From assembly GCA_016872155.1 (NCBI GenBank), contig VHBB01000004.1:62001-126000 (forward strand): DNA of 64,000 nucleotides, written 5' to 3'. A program made the translations under genes and the position numbers. This stretch comes from Sphingomonadales bacterium. Its GTDB lineage: Bacteria > Bacteroidota > Bacteroidia > Chitinophagales > Chitinophagaceae. The number at the start of each line of letters is the position of its first letter. Positions within the stretch are counted from its first letter, which is position 1. This document shows positions 35,863-43,796 of this stretch, in pieces. The notes beneath the pieces were generated by a model. It had not been told where the DNA came from. It was given only the letters and a program-made list of their open reading frames with translations, and searched no databases.

Positions 35863-37296
35863 ATGGACAAGAACGCGGAAAAAGTCTGGAGCAATTGTTT
35901 AAAGATCATCAAGGATATAGTCGAATGGCAACATTATAAAACCTGGTTCGAGCCCATCACGCCCGTTTCTCTCAAAGCGAATGTGTTGGTGATACAGGTT
36001 CCCAGTCAGTTCTTCTTCGAATACCTTGAGGAGCATTATGTAAATCTGCTGGCCAAGACACTGAAAAGAGAATTAGGCAAAGAGGCTCGTCTGGAATACC
36101 GAATCATGGTCGACAGCGGTAACAGCCGCAGCAAACCCGTTACCATGGATGTGAGCGGGCAGGGTTTTAAATCTTTTTCGAACAATGAAATGGATTTTCC
36201 ACTGGTGATCAATAATCCTGTCAAGAATCCATTTGTTATTCCGGGTCTCAAGAAGATGCAGATCGACCCGCAGCTAAATCCTATTTACACATTTGATTCT
36301 TTTATAGAGGGCGACTGTAACCGTGTGGCTCGCCGCGCCGGTAAGACCGTGGCCGAGAAGCCCGGAGCCAATTCGTTTAACCCGCTGGTCATTTATGGCA
36401 GCACCGGTTTGGGTAAGACGCATTTGGCACAGGCCATCGGTAATGAGGTCAAGCGCATTCATCCCAATAAGGTGGTATTGTATGTGAGCTCAGAGAAGTT
36501 CATCAATCAGTTCATGGACCACAGCCGCAACAACGCTATCAATGATTTTATTCATTTTTATCAGTTGATCGATGTGCTCATCCTCGACGACGTGCAATTC
36601 TTTGCCAAGGCCGAAAAATCGCAGGATGCCTTCTTTGCCATCTTTAACCACTTGCATCAATCGCAAAAGCAATTGGTACTTACGTCCGATAAATCTCCCA
36701 AGGACCTCGAGGGTGTACAAGAGCGACTGCTCAGCCGTTTTCGCTGGGGGCTAAGCGCCGATCTGCAGGTGCCCGATTACGAGACCCGTATCGAGATCTT
36801 AGAAAAGAAGATGAAGAATGACGGACTCGAGATGCCCAAAGAGGTCGTCAAATACATCGCCTACAATATCAACAATAACGTTCGAGAGCTCGAGGGTGCT
36901 TTAATCTCGCTATTGGCCCAGTCTTCGCTCAATCGAAAAGAGATCGATCTGGACCTGGCCAAAAAAGTGCTGCGCAATTTTGTCAAGTCTTCGAGTAAGG
37001 AGATTACGATCGATACCATCCAGAAAATGGTTTGCGAGTACTTTGATGTACCGTATGAGAAATTGTTGCAAAAGACCCGTAAACGAGAGATCGTTCAGGC
37101 CCGTCAGATCACGATGTACCTGGCCAAGGCGTTTACTAAGAATTCTTTAAAGACCATTGGCGATCATTTCGGTGGCCGCGACCATACCACTGTTATTCAC
37201 TCTTGTCAAACGGTCAAGGACCTCATGGATACCGATGGTATCTTCCGCGAGAATGTGTTAGAGCTGCAGCAGAAAGTGCAGTTGGCAGCCATGTAA
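35863..37296 (+). CDS. dnaA: DnaA, replication initiator
   Basis: DnaA is an AAA+ ATPase that binds DnaA boxes and opens the origin. The 477-residue chain has an N-terminal DnaB/DiaA-interaction domain and a linker. The AAA+ domain has Walker A GSTGLGKTHLA near residue 179 and Walker B LILDDVQFF. The C-terminal DNA-binding helix-turn-helix carries GGRDHTTVIHSC, the DnaA signature. The ATG at 35863 is preferred over the TTG three codons upstream. No dnaN or recF is adjacent, so gene order does not itself mark an origin. Confidence 0.97.
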   Translation: MDKNAEKVWSNCLKIIKDIVEWQHYKTWFEPITPVSLKANVLVIQVPSQFFFEYLEEHYVNLLAKTLKRELGKEARLEYRIMVDSGNSRSKPVTMDVSGQGFKSFSNNEMDFPLVINNPVKNPFVIPGLKKMQIDPQLNPIYTFDSFIEGDCNRVARRAGKTVAEKPGANSFNPLVIYGSTGLGKTHLAQAIGNEVKRIHPNKVVLYVSSEKFINQFMDHSRNNAINDFIHFYQLIDVLILDDVQFFAKAEKSQDAFFAIFNHLHQSQKQLVLTSDKSPKDLEGVQERLLSRFRWGLSADLQVPDYETRIEILEKKMKNDGLEMPKEVVKYIAYNINNNVRELEGALISLLAQSSLNRKEIDLDLAKKVLRNFVKSSSKEITIDTIQKMVCEYFDVPYEKLLQKTRKREIVQARQITMYLAKAFTKNSLKTIGDHFGGRDHTTVIHSCQTVKDLMDTDGIFRENVLELQQKVQLAAM

Positions 37297-37341
37297 TTTC
37301 TGATTATTTTTGCCGTCCGACGCGGTTTTCCCGTCGCTAAC

Positions 37342-37432
37342 GGAGAGGTGCCTGAGTGGCCGAAAGGGCCGGTTTGCTAAACCGTTGTACGGACTTAAAT
37401 CTGTACCGAGGGTTCGAATCCCTCCCTCTCCG
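37342..37432 (+). tRNA. tRNA-Ser(GCU)
   Basis: This is a type II tRNA with acceptor strands GGAGAGG (37342-37348) and CCTCTCC (37425-37431). The anticodon loop carries GCT, there is a long variable arm with a stem around GTACGGA/TCTGTAC, and the T-loop is GGTTCGAATCC. The long variable arm with GCT identifies a serine tRNA reading AGC and AGU. CCA is not fully encoded: the sequence after the discriminator G is CAT. Confidence 0.95.
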
Positions 37433-37483
37433 CATCGATTACTGTATACGGTCAAATACGGGCTGTATAAAGAAAAAAATTAA

Positions 37484-38191
37484 TTACACCCGTACGCCGA
37501 ATAAGTAACCCACGACCGCAGAAATAACCATGGCGATGGTGCCTCCAAGCACAATACGTAGTATGGCCTTGAAAATATTCGAGCCCCCGGCACGCGCCGA
37601 TACGGTGCCAAGAATGGTCAGCGCCACTACGGTACAACCATACAATATATACTCCATGTAAGGCACGGGAGCCAGCAGGGAAACCATGAGTGGTATAAAT
37701 CCACCCGCTGTAAAGGCAGCGCCCGAGGCGAGTGCAGCTTGTATGGGATTAGCCTCGCTCATTTCAGTAATGCCTAATTCGTCACGCACATGGGCACCCA
37801 GTGCGTCACTGGCCGTGAGTTCTCTGGCTACTTGCTTGGCTGTTTCTTTTTGTAAACCTCTTTTTTCATAGATCTGCGCCAAGATCAACTCTTCTTCTTC
37901 GGGCATTTCTTCGAGCTCTTTTTTTTCACGTTCAATATCGGCCGACTCAATGTCTGTTTGCGAGCTAACCGAAACATATTCGCCGGCCGCCATCGAGAGC
38001 GCGCCTGCTACAAGACCAGCTAGGGTGGCCAGTAAGATCGGGTCGCGCGAAGAACTGGCCGCTGCTACCCCAATGGCCAAGCTCGAAATAGAGATAATTC
38101 CATCATTGGCGCCCAGCACCGCCGCACGCAGCCAATTGCTGCGGTGGATATAGTGTTTTTCTAAGTAGTTGTCGATGGTTGTCTTGCTCAT
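37484..38191 (-). CDS. VIT1/CCC1-family metal transporter
   Basis: This 235-residue membrane protein belongs to the family that moves Fe2+ or Mn2+. The first segment has LGANDGIISISSLAIGVAAA (about 25-44), then AGEYVSVSSQTDIE, a Glu-rich cytoplasmic region (about 85-110, many Glu-Glu pairs) that in plant VIT1 binds metal, and two or three further membrane segments. Metal choice is not readable here. The start is 7 bases after the DUF1003 gene stop, so the two are probably cotranscribed. Confidence 0.92.
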   Translation of the reverse strand: MSKTTIDNYLEKHYIHRSNWLRAAVLGANDGIISISSLAIGVAAASSSRDPILLATLAGLVAGALSMAAGEYVSVSSQTDIESADIEREKKELEEMPEEEELILAQIYEKRGLQKETAKQVARELTASDALGAHVRDELGITEMSEANPIQAALASGAAFTAGGFIPLMVSLLAPVPYMEYILYGCTVVALTILGTVSARAGGSNIFKAILRIVLGGTIAMVISAVVGYLFGVRV

Positions 38192-38198
38192 AGGGGTA

Positions 38199-38897
38199 TT
38201 ACGGTAGTGAGCGATGGGTTCTTTTTAGCAGGTCCCCAAGGTAATTAATTCGCATTTCTTGAATTTCGAGTAGTTTTTTATTTTGGTGTACGAGCAAATG
38301 ATCGATTTTTTCGCTCAATAATTTTATCTCTAATTCGGCCTTTAAATTGATCTTATAATTGTGCTCGGCCCGTTGCCGGTCCTTTTGTTCCTGACGATTC
38401 TGACTCATCATAATGATCGGAGCTTGAATAGCAGCCAAACAAGAGAGGATCAGGTTGAGCAGTATAAAAGGGAATGGATCAAAGGCCCTATGTCGCAGCA
38501 TCCATACGTTAACCAACATCCAGCAAACAATAAAAGAAAAGAAGCTAAGAATAAAGATCCAACTTCCGCCAAAAGCAGCGACTCGGTCGGCCAACCGTTC
38601 GCCCAGTGTCAACTGTCTCTCGGCCTCTTCGTGTAGGGTCTCAGATAAAATGCCATTTTGCTCTATGACCCGCATAACTTCTTTATCGAGGGCCGCGAGC
38701 TCGGTCTTTTCTTTTTCGATGAGCCAATTTAAGTATCGTCTGCGGTAGAGATTAAGCTCGTCGATAGACAAGTAATGTTGCGTATCAAAGCCGGGGTAGT
38801 CGGTGTTGATCAGCGCCCGAATACCCGGACGAAGGCTACTGGCGGCAATGACCTCCGTGGCTGAAAGCGGTTGCTTGCTCAAGAAACTGGTCTGCAT
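38199..38897 (-). CDS. DUF1003 membrane protein
   Basis: This 232-residue protein has an N-terminal soluble part, a region with TLGERLADRVAAFGGSW (about 110-126) that is the typical DUF1003 entry, and two membrane segments (about 127-148 and 160-180). A coiled-coil-like C-terminus follows (ELEIKLLSEKIDHLLVHQNKKL). DUF1003 function is not known; members often sit with metal or Mg2+ transporter genes. It is the first gene of a two-gene unit with the VIT1-like transporter. Confidence 0.88.
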   Translation of the reverse strand: MQTSFLSKQPLSATEVIAASSLRPGIRALINTDYPGFDTQHYLSIDELNLYRRRYLNWLIEKEKTELAALDKEVMRVIEQNGILSETLHEEAERQLTLGERLADRVAAFGGSWIFILSFFSFIVCWMLVNVWMLRHRAFDPFPFILLNLILSCLAAIQAPIIMMSQNRQEQKDRQRAEHNYKINLKAELEIKLLSEKIDHLLVHQNKKLLEIQEMRINYLGDLLKRTHRSLP

Positions 38898-38925
38898 ACA
38901 ACGGGCGTATTGAGGCCGTTATTAT

Positions 38926-38964
38926 AAAAAAAAAGAACCGGCCCTCCAATGACAAGGCCGGTTC
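38926..38964 (-). terminator. Terminator of htpG
   Basis: On the minus strand the GAACCGGCC stem (38964-38956), a 12-base loop, its perfect complement (38943-38935) and a run of nine T (38934-38926) follow the htpG stop by about 20 bases. This is a strong intrinsic terminator. Confidence 0.9.
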
Positions 38965-38983
38965 CTGAATAAAAATTTAGTGA

Positions 38984-40870
38984 TTAGAGTACCTCAACGC
39001 TTCTTTCTACAAAGGCTGTCAGGTCTGCACCTTTGAGCATCCCTTGCGAAAGTAAGGCCAGGTCACAGGCTTGCTTGGCCAGTGTGGTTTGCGTTGTCTC
39101 GTCGGCCGATAAGATCTTGCCGATCAATTTATGATTGGCATTGATGGCCACTTTATAACTGTCGGGCATGGAGCCATAGAAACTCATGGGGCCACCACCC
39201 ATTTTGCTCATTTCTTTCATGCGGCGCATCCACTCTTCCATCGTGATCGTTACCGGTAGCGATTCTGCAGGGAGACTTTCGACCTCTACCTTCATGTTCG
39301 TGTTATTAAAGGCCTTTTCAAAGATCGATTTTAATTGGTTAGCCTGGTTATCGGTTAAGCTATGCTTTTCGGCTTCTTCTTTTTCGATTAGTTTTTGAAG
39401 AATGTCGGCATCTACCCGTTTGAACGCGGTCTTCTCCAGCTTCATTTCGAGATGCTGCATAAAGTGATTGTCGATCGGGGTATTCATGAGCAGCACATCG
39501 TAGTCTTTTTGCTGCGCAGTCTGAATAAACGTGTGCTGTTGTTCCGCATCGCCGGTGTAGAGCCAAATGAGTTGACCATTCTTATCGGTTTGAAAATCTT
39601 TTACTTTGGTCTTATACTCCTCGAGCGTATACTGCTCTTTTTTTGTATTGGTAAGCAGTAAGAAGTCCTTGGCTTTTTCGTAGAATTTCTCGTCAGAAAG
39701 TGCGCCGTATTTTACAAAGATGCCAATGTCGTTCCATTTTTCTTCGTAGGCCTTGCGGTCTTTGTTAAAGAGTTCTTGCAGTTTTTCGGCTACTTTGCGA
39801 CTAATGTAATTGTTGATCTTTTTAACATTGCTATCGCTTTGCAAGAAAGATCGACTTACGTTAAGCGGAATATCAGGAGAGTCAATTACGCCATGTAGAA
39901 GCAGCAGAAACTCAGGTACGATGTCTTTTACTTCGTCGGTAATAAATACCTGGCGGCTAAAGAGCTTGATCTTATTCTTTTGAATCTCATAGTCATTTTT
40001 GAGCTTAGGAAAGTACAGGACCCCGGTCAGGTTAAACGGATAGTCCACGTTCAAATGAATCCAGAAAAGTGGTTCCTCTGTAAATGGATAGAGTTCGCGG
40101 TAAAAGTTAACATAGTCCTCGTCTTTGAGCTCCGAGGGCGCCTTTGTCCAAATAGGTTGTGTAGTGTTGATGATATTGGGAACATCTACACTTTTATATT
40201 TCTTTTTTCCTTCGCTGTCTTCGCCGTCCTCTACCGATTGAGACTTGGTTCCGAATTGGATGGGTATCGGCAAGAACTTGGCATAGCGATCCAAGATCTG
40301 TTGAATCCGGTTGTCCTCTAAAAATTCTGCTGACTCCTCGTTAATGTACAAGATAATATCGGTGCCCCGGCTGCCTCGTTTACCTTCGCTGATCTCGAAG
40401 GCGGTGCTACCATCACAGGTCCATTTGGCCGATGTAGCACCCTCTTGGTAAGAAAGCGTTTGGATCTCCACTTTCTCTGCCACCATAAAAGCCGAGTAAA
40501 AGCCCAAGCCGAATCGACCAATGATCTCGTTGGCATCCTTGGCCTCTTTGAATTTCTCCATAAACTCGGTAGCTCCCGAAAAGGCGACCTGGTTGATATA
40601 TTTTTTTACTTCGTCGGCGGTCATTCCCAGTCCCGCATCGGAAATCGTGATCGTCTTTTTCTTCTTATTGACCTTTACCTGTATGGTTAGATCGCCCAGT
40701 TCTTGATTGTACTGGCCCAGGGAGCTCAGTCGCTTTAGTTTTTGGGTCGCATCGATGGCGTTACTGATCAGCTCCCGCAAAAAGATCTCGTGGTCAGAGT
40801 ACAAGAATTTTTTGATGATCGGAAAGATGTTCTCGGTGTTGATCGAAATCGTACCTTTTTCCTTGGTCAT
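38984..40870 (-). CDS. htpG: HtpG, Hsp90-family chaperone
   Basis: HtpG is the bacterial Hsp90, an ATP-dependent cytoplasmic chaperone. The 628-residue protein has the N-terminal GHKL ATPase motifs: FLRELISNAIDA (the catalytic Glu and Mg-binding Asn), ISDAGLGMT and GRFGLGFYSAFMV. Middle and C-terminal dimerisation domains follow. The ATG at 40870-40868 gives the standard MTKEKGTISINTEN start. An open frame continues about 100 codons upstream, but that part runs antisense through the tRNA-Pro gene and is not coding. A strong terminator follows. Confidence 0.96.
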   Translation of the reverse strand: MTKEKGTISINTENIFPIIKKFLYSDHEIFLRELISNAIDATQKLKRLSSLGQYNQELGDLTIQVKVNKKKKTITISDAGLGMTADEVKKYINQVAFSGATEFMEKFKEAKDANEIIGRFGLGFYSAFMVAEKVEIQTLSYQEGATSAKWTCDGSTAFEISEGKRGSRGTDIILYINEESAEFLEDNRIQQILDRYAKFLPIPIQFGTKSQSVEDGEDSEGKKKYKSVDVPNIINTTQPIWTKAPSELKDEDYVNFYRELYPFTEEPLFWIHLNVDYPFNLTGVLYFPKLKNDYEIQKNKIKLFSRQVFITDEVKDIVPEFLLLLHGVIDSPDIPLNVSRSFLQSDSNVKKINNYISRKVAEKLQELFNKDRKAYEEKWNDIGIFVKYGALSDEKFYEKAKDFLLLTNTKKEQYTLEEYKTKVKDFQTDKNGQLIWLYTGDAEQQHTFIQTAQQKDYDVLLMNTPIDNHFMQHLEMKLEKTAFKRVDADILQKLIEKEEAEKHSLTDNQANQLKSIFEKAFNNTNMKVEVESLPAESLPVTITMEEWMRRMKEMSKMGGGPMSFYGSMPDSYKVAINANHKLIGKILSADETTQTTLAKQACDLALLSQGMLKGADLTAFVERSVEVL

Positions 40871-40990
40871 GAGAGAGTGTTTTAGTTTTCTATCTCTCTG
40901 CAAGCCACGTTCCAGCGACCCAAAACTTGCCAGATTGACATTTTTACGGGGTCTTTTTGCCCGGCCTCCTGAGAATCCGTCAGCATACCT

Positions 40991-40998
40991 TATATTTG
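40991..40998 (+). promoter_or_regulatory. -7 box of tRNA-Pro
   Basis: TATATTTG is an exact TAnnTTTG match 16 bases before the 5' end of the tRNA, which fits a short 5' leader removed by RNase P. Confidence 0.6.
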
Positions 40999-41014
40999 CA
41001 GCCCCGAAAGGGAT

Positions 41015-41091
41015 CGGGAGGTAGTTCAGCCCGGTAGAATACCTGGTTTGGGACCAGGGGGTCGCAGGTTCGAATCCTGTCCTCCCGACCA
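41015..41091 (+). tRNA. tRNA-Pro(UGG)
   Basis: Acceptor strands CGGGAGG (41015-41021) and CCTCCCG (41081-41087) pair fully. The anticodon stem CCTGG/CCAGG holds TTTGGGA with anticodon TGG, and the T-arm has GGTTCGAATCC. Discriminator A is followed by an encoded CCA (41089-41091), unlike the tRNA-Ser at 37.3 kb. The acceptor C1-G72 pair is typical of bacterial tRNA-Pro. Confidence 0.96.
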
Positions 41092-41132
41092 ATTGAAAAA
41101 GCCTCAGGCGAAAGCCTGAGGCTTTTTCAATT
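41091..41132 (+). terminator. Perfect 19-bp terminator after tRNA-Pro
   Basis: A 19-base arm (41091-41109) and its exact complement (41114-41132) enclose a GAAA tetraloop. A-rich and T-rich ends make it a terminator in both directions. It starts at the last base of the tRNA CCA. Confidence 0.9.
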
Positions 41133-41151
41133 GTGCCCCCACTAGTTAGGA

Positions 41152-41170
41152 AGCCTTCGCGGAGCGAAGG
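41152..41170. other. Extra hairpin in the 137-base gap before the amidohydrolase gene
   Basis: GCCTTCGC (41152-41159) and GCGAAGGC (41163-41170) are perfect complements around GGA. Partial outer pairing (GGAAG...CTTCC) may extend it. There is no T-run. No gene or RNA family is recognised here. Confidence 0.4.
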
Positions 41171-41268
41171 CAATCCTTCCGTCTTGCATAAGCCGAAAAA
41201 ATAAAAAGACCATAGCCGCCATTGGTTACATAATCCCCTTCAGCTACACTATAAAGTAAATCACCTCA

Positions 41269-42159
41269 ATGAAAAGATTCTTCATTACGGTTTTGCTATC
41301 CATGGGCAGCCTTGCTTCTTTTGCCCAGGGCACCGCCGCCTTGCAGATGATCGATAAAGAAGGCTGGACGGCCTACCTAAAGGGCACTATGCCATTGGTC
41401 ATTAGCGTGCCTCATGGCGGAACGCTCAACCTGGGCGAGGTTGCCGACCGCAGCTGTGAAGGCGCGGTAACGGTCACAGATTCTTACACGAAAGAACTGG
41501 CCTTGGAGATCGCCGATCAACTGCAAAAATTTAAGGGCCAGTTGCCGTATCTGGTTATCTGTAATCTAATTCGAAAAGATATCGATCAAAACCGAGATAA
41601 GTCCGAAGCTACCTGTGGAGACAGTCGTATGGAGGGCCCTTGGGAAGTATTTCATTCACAGATCGACGACGCGATCGACGAGGCCATTTCAAAATTTGGA
41701 CATTGTATTTATATCGACCTGCACGGTCACGGTCATCCCGAGCAACGGCTCGAGTTGGGGTATATGCTATCCGATAAAGAACTCAAAGAGATCTATCAAA
41801 CTAAACAAACTCCTGCTAAGCAGCACTCGCTCAGCAATTACCTTACTGCTTCTAAGGGTACGCTGGAGTTGCATGATCTGCTTTTTGGCCCTGAGGCCTT
41901 CGGAACACTAATGGCAAAGGAAGGTTTTCCGGCTGTACCCAGTGCACAAGATCCTTTTCCGCAAGAGGGGCAGAAATATTTTAATGGAGGATATAATACA
42001 AGACGCTACACGGCCGCTAATCGTCCACAAGTGGTAGGTTGGCAGATCGAATCGAACATGAAAGGGGTACGCGATAAGGCGGGCCGGCCCGTATTTGCAG
42101 CTGCGTTTGCTAAGGTTATCACTCAATACATAGAGCAAGTATCGGCCCACAAAAAATAG
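41269..42159 (+). CDS. Exported N-formylglutamate amidohydrolase-like protein
   Basis: This 296-residue protein has a signal peptide (MKRFFITVLLSMGSLASFAQ). The core resembles the N-formylglutamate amidohydrolase (FGase) family: ISVPHGG with a metal-binding His, IRKDIDQNR, and YIDLHGHGH in the middle. This arrangement suggests a zinc-dependent hydrolase acting on an N-acyl amino acid or peptide. True HutG-type FGases are cytoplasmic, whereas this one is exported, so the substrate is probably different. It stands alone between the tRNA terminator and a convergent sigma gene. Confidence 0.8.
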   Translation: MKRFFITVLLSMGSLASFAQGTAALQMIDKEGWTAYLKGTMPLVISVPHGGTLNLGEVADRSCEGAVTVTDSYTKELALEIADQLQKFKGQLPYLVICNLIRKDIDQNRDKSEATCGDSRMEGPWEVFHSQIDDAIDEAISKFGHCIYIDLHGHGHPEQRLELGYMLSDKELKEIYQTKQTPAKQHSLSNYLTASKGTLELHDLLFGPEAFGTLMAKEGFPAVPSAQDPFPQEGQKYFNGGYNTRRYTAANRPQVVGWQIESNMKGVRDKAGRPVFAAAFAKVITQYIEQVSAHKK

Positions 42160-42166
42160 GACTGTT

Positions 42167-42709
42167 TTAAAAGTGGGGGAGCTTGACCAGGGTCCTTAAT
42201 TTTTTAAGGGCCATCGACAGTTGATTGCGGGCCACCTGGTATTCGATCTGCATGATCTCACAGATCTCTCTGTAGCTAAGCTGTTGATAATAGCGCAAAA
42301 AAATAATCTCTTGCTGGCGAGGAGAAAGTAAAGTCAGTTCTCGGGTCAGCGCCTCCACATTGGCTTTGTCTTGCTCTGATTGAATCAAGAAATGCTCGTG
42401 ACTCATTTCAAACGTCTTATCGAGTTCGGTCAATTCGATGTGACGGCTTTTTTTGGCGGCTCTGATCAATTTATAGCGTAGTGATTTGAGTAGATATGCC
42501 TTTAAGGAGAGTAGAGGTGCGGGCTTGCGCTGTTGCCAGATTTCAATAAAGAGGTCTTGCAACGAGTCGTTGACCAGTTCTGAATCGCGGCAAATTTTGA
42601 TGCCGTATTGATACAGCACCACATAGTACCGTTCAAAGAGAGCACCCAGCGCAGATTTGTTGCCCTGGCGGAAACTATCCCACAAGATATCGTCGCTATT
42701 AGCTTGCAA
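42167..42709 (-). CDS. ECF sigma factor (FecI-like) of the SusCD locus
   Basis: This 180-residue ECF sigma factor has region 2 with NDSLQDLFIEIWQQR (about 50-64) and region 4 with LLSPRQQEIIFLRYYQQLSYREICEIMQIEYQVARNQ split over two helices (about 125-165). It is divergent from a FecR-type anti-sigma gene, with the SusC and SusD genes beyond. This is the standard Bacteroidota arrangement, in which a TonB-dependent receptor signals through FecR to free the sigma factor. It probably drives the operon starting at 42797. Confidence 0.93.
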   Translation of the reverse strand: MQANSDDILWDSFRQGNKSALGALFERYYVVLYQYGIKICRDSELVNDSLQDLFIEIWQQRKPAPLLSLKAYLLKSLRYKLIRAAKKSRHIELTELDKTFEMSHEHFLIQSEQDKANVEALTRELTLLSPRQQEIIFLRYYQQLSYREICEIMQIEYQVARNQLSMALKKLRTLVKLPHF

Positions 42710-42796
42710 TCGGAGTTGGTTGGCGGAGATAAAATTATCGTTTAATTAATGTTACAGATGTAAAGATTTGCACACTTGGTAGTGTCAGAAAGCCCC

Positions 42797-43783
42797 ATGA
42801 GAGAGAATTTGCTAATTACTGCCGAAGAACTTTTGCTCGACGAGCGTTTTTTGTCGTGGGTAGGCAGCTTTGATAATAGCAATGATAATCAATGGATTAA
42901 TTCTCTTCTCTCCTACTCAACCGAACAAGAAGATGAGGTTGCAGAAGCTGTTTCTCTGTATAGGGCGCTGCGGCTAAAAATGCGTCCGGCAGAGGGCCTT
43001 TTGCTTCAGCAACAACGCCTTCTCGAGCAGATGGATAGGCTTGAAGGGCAAACGGGTAAAAAGAAAATTCCCAAAAACATTTCGGTCGTTGCCCTCTTTT
43101 TAGGGTTACTGATTGGGTTTATCTGGTGGAATCAAACCTCGCTTCAACAGGTCAAAGAAAGGATCGGATCCGCTCTTAAAGGCAGTCAACGATTGGCCGA
43201 TGGTACCTTAATCGAATTGAAGGACAACAGTACGATCACATTAGTTCCGAATTTCGAAAGAGCCCCCCGCCGTGAAGTATGGATAAAGGGTGAAGTGGAA
43301 TTTTCTGTTCAAAAGAAAAAGGACAGAAAGCCTTTTGTTGTTCATATGGATCCCTTTGATGTAGTGGTTACGGGTACTGTCTTTCAGGCCATCAACTTGC
43401 CACAACGCTCCAGTGTTTTATTGCGAGAAGGAAGCGTCGAGCTCATTTTCAAAGATGGGCAACGACTGCAAATGTCACCCGGCGATTTTTATGCATACCA
43501 TCGACCCGCTCTTGCACCCAGAGAAGAACCTGGCCTGGTACAAGACGGGCCTGTATTCGAGCGAAAGATCGTATTTGAAGACCTTACCATAAAAGAGGTA
43601 GCAGCAGAGATCGAAAGCCGTTATCCGGTAAAGATCGTCATTGCCTCTGCCGAGTTGGCCAGCCGCCGAATTACCGGCATTTTACCAAACGATAATTTAG
43701 TAGTTTTAATCAATGCCCTGCAAATCGCCACCGAGTCGGTAAGCAAGCAGCAGGGATCAACCATCGTTTTTACTCCTCAATAA
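42797..43783 (+). CDS. FecR-type anti-sigma factor
   Basis: This 328-residue protein has a cytoplasmic N-terminal sigma-binding part (1-95) and one membrane segment (about 96-110, VVALFLGLLIGFIWW). A periplasmic FecR domain follows (about 130-230, RREVWIKGEVEFSV, PFDVVVTGTVFQAI, LLREGSVELIF), then a C-terminal DUF4974 domain (about 250-328) that contacts the receptor's signalling domain. The ATG at 42797 is preferred over a TTG seven codons upstream. The partner is the divergent sigma factor, and the signal should come from the SusC next door. Confidence 0.92.
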   Translation: MRENLLITAEELLLDERFLSWVGSFDNSNDNQWINSLLSYSTEQEDEVAEAVSLYRALRLKMRPAEGLLLQQQRLLEQMDRLEGQTGKKKIPKNISVVALFLGLLIGFIWWNQTSLQQVKERIGSALKGSQRLADGTLIELKDNSTITLVPNFERAPRREVWIKGEVEFSVQKKKDRKPFVVHMDPFDVVVTGTVFQAINLPQRSSVLLREGSVELIFKDGQRLQMSPGDFYAYHRPALAPREEPGLVQDGPVFERKIVFEDLTIKEVAAEIESRYPVKIVIASAELASRRITGILPNDNLVVLINALQIATESVSKQQGSTIVFTPQ

Positions 43784-43796
43784 ACAATAAGCTGAT

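Noticed and set aside
37258-37455. Minus-strand open frame across tRNA-Ser (product containing GEGGIRTLGTD)
   Set aside because: It is antisense translation of the tRNA gene, a well-known false protein pattern.
40871-41173. N-terminal extension of htpG by about 100 codons (containing GRTGFEPATPWSQTR)
   Set aside because: This part is the antisense of tRNA-Pro, again a common false pattern; the ATG at 40870 gives the canonical HtpG start.
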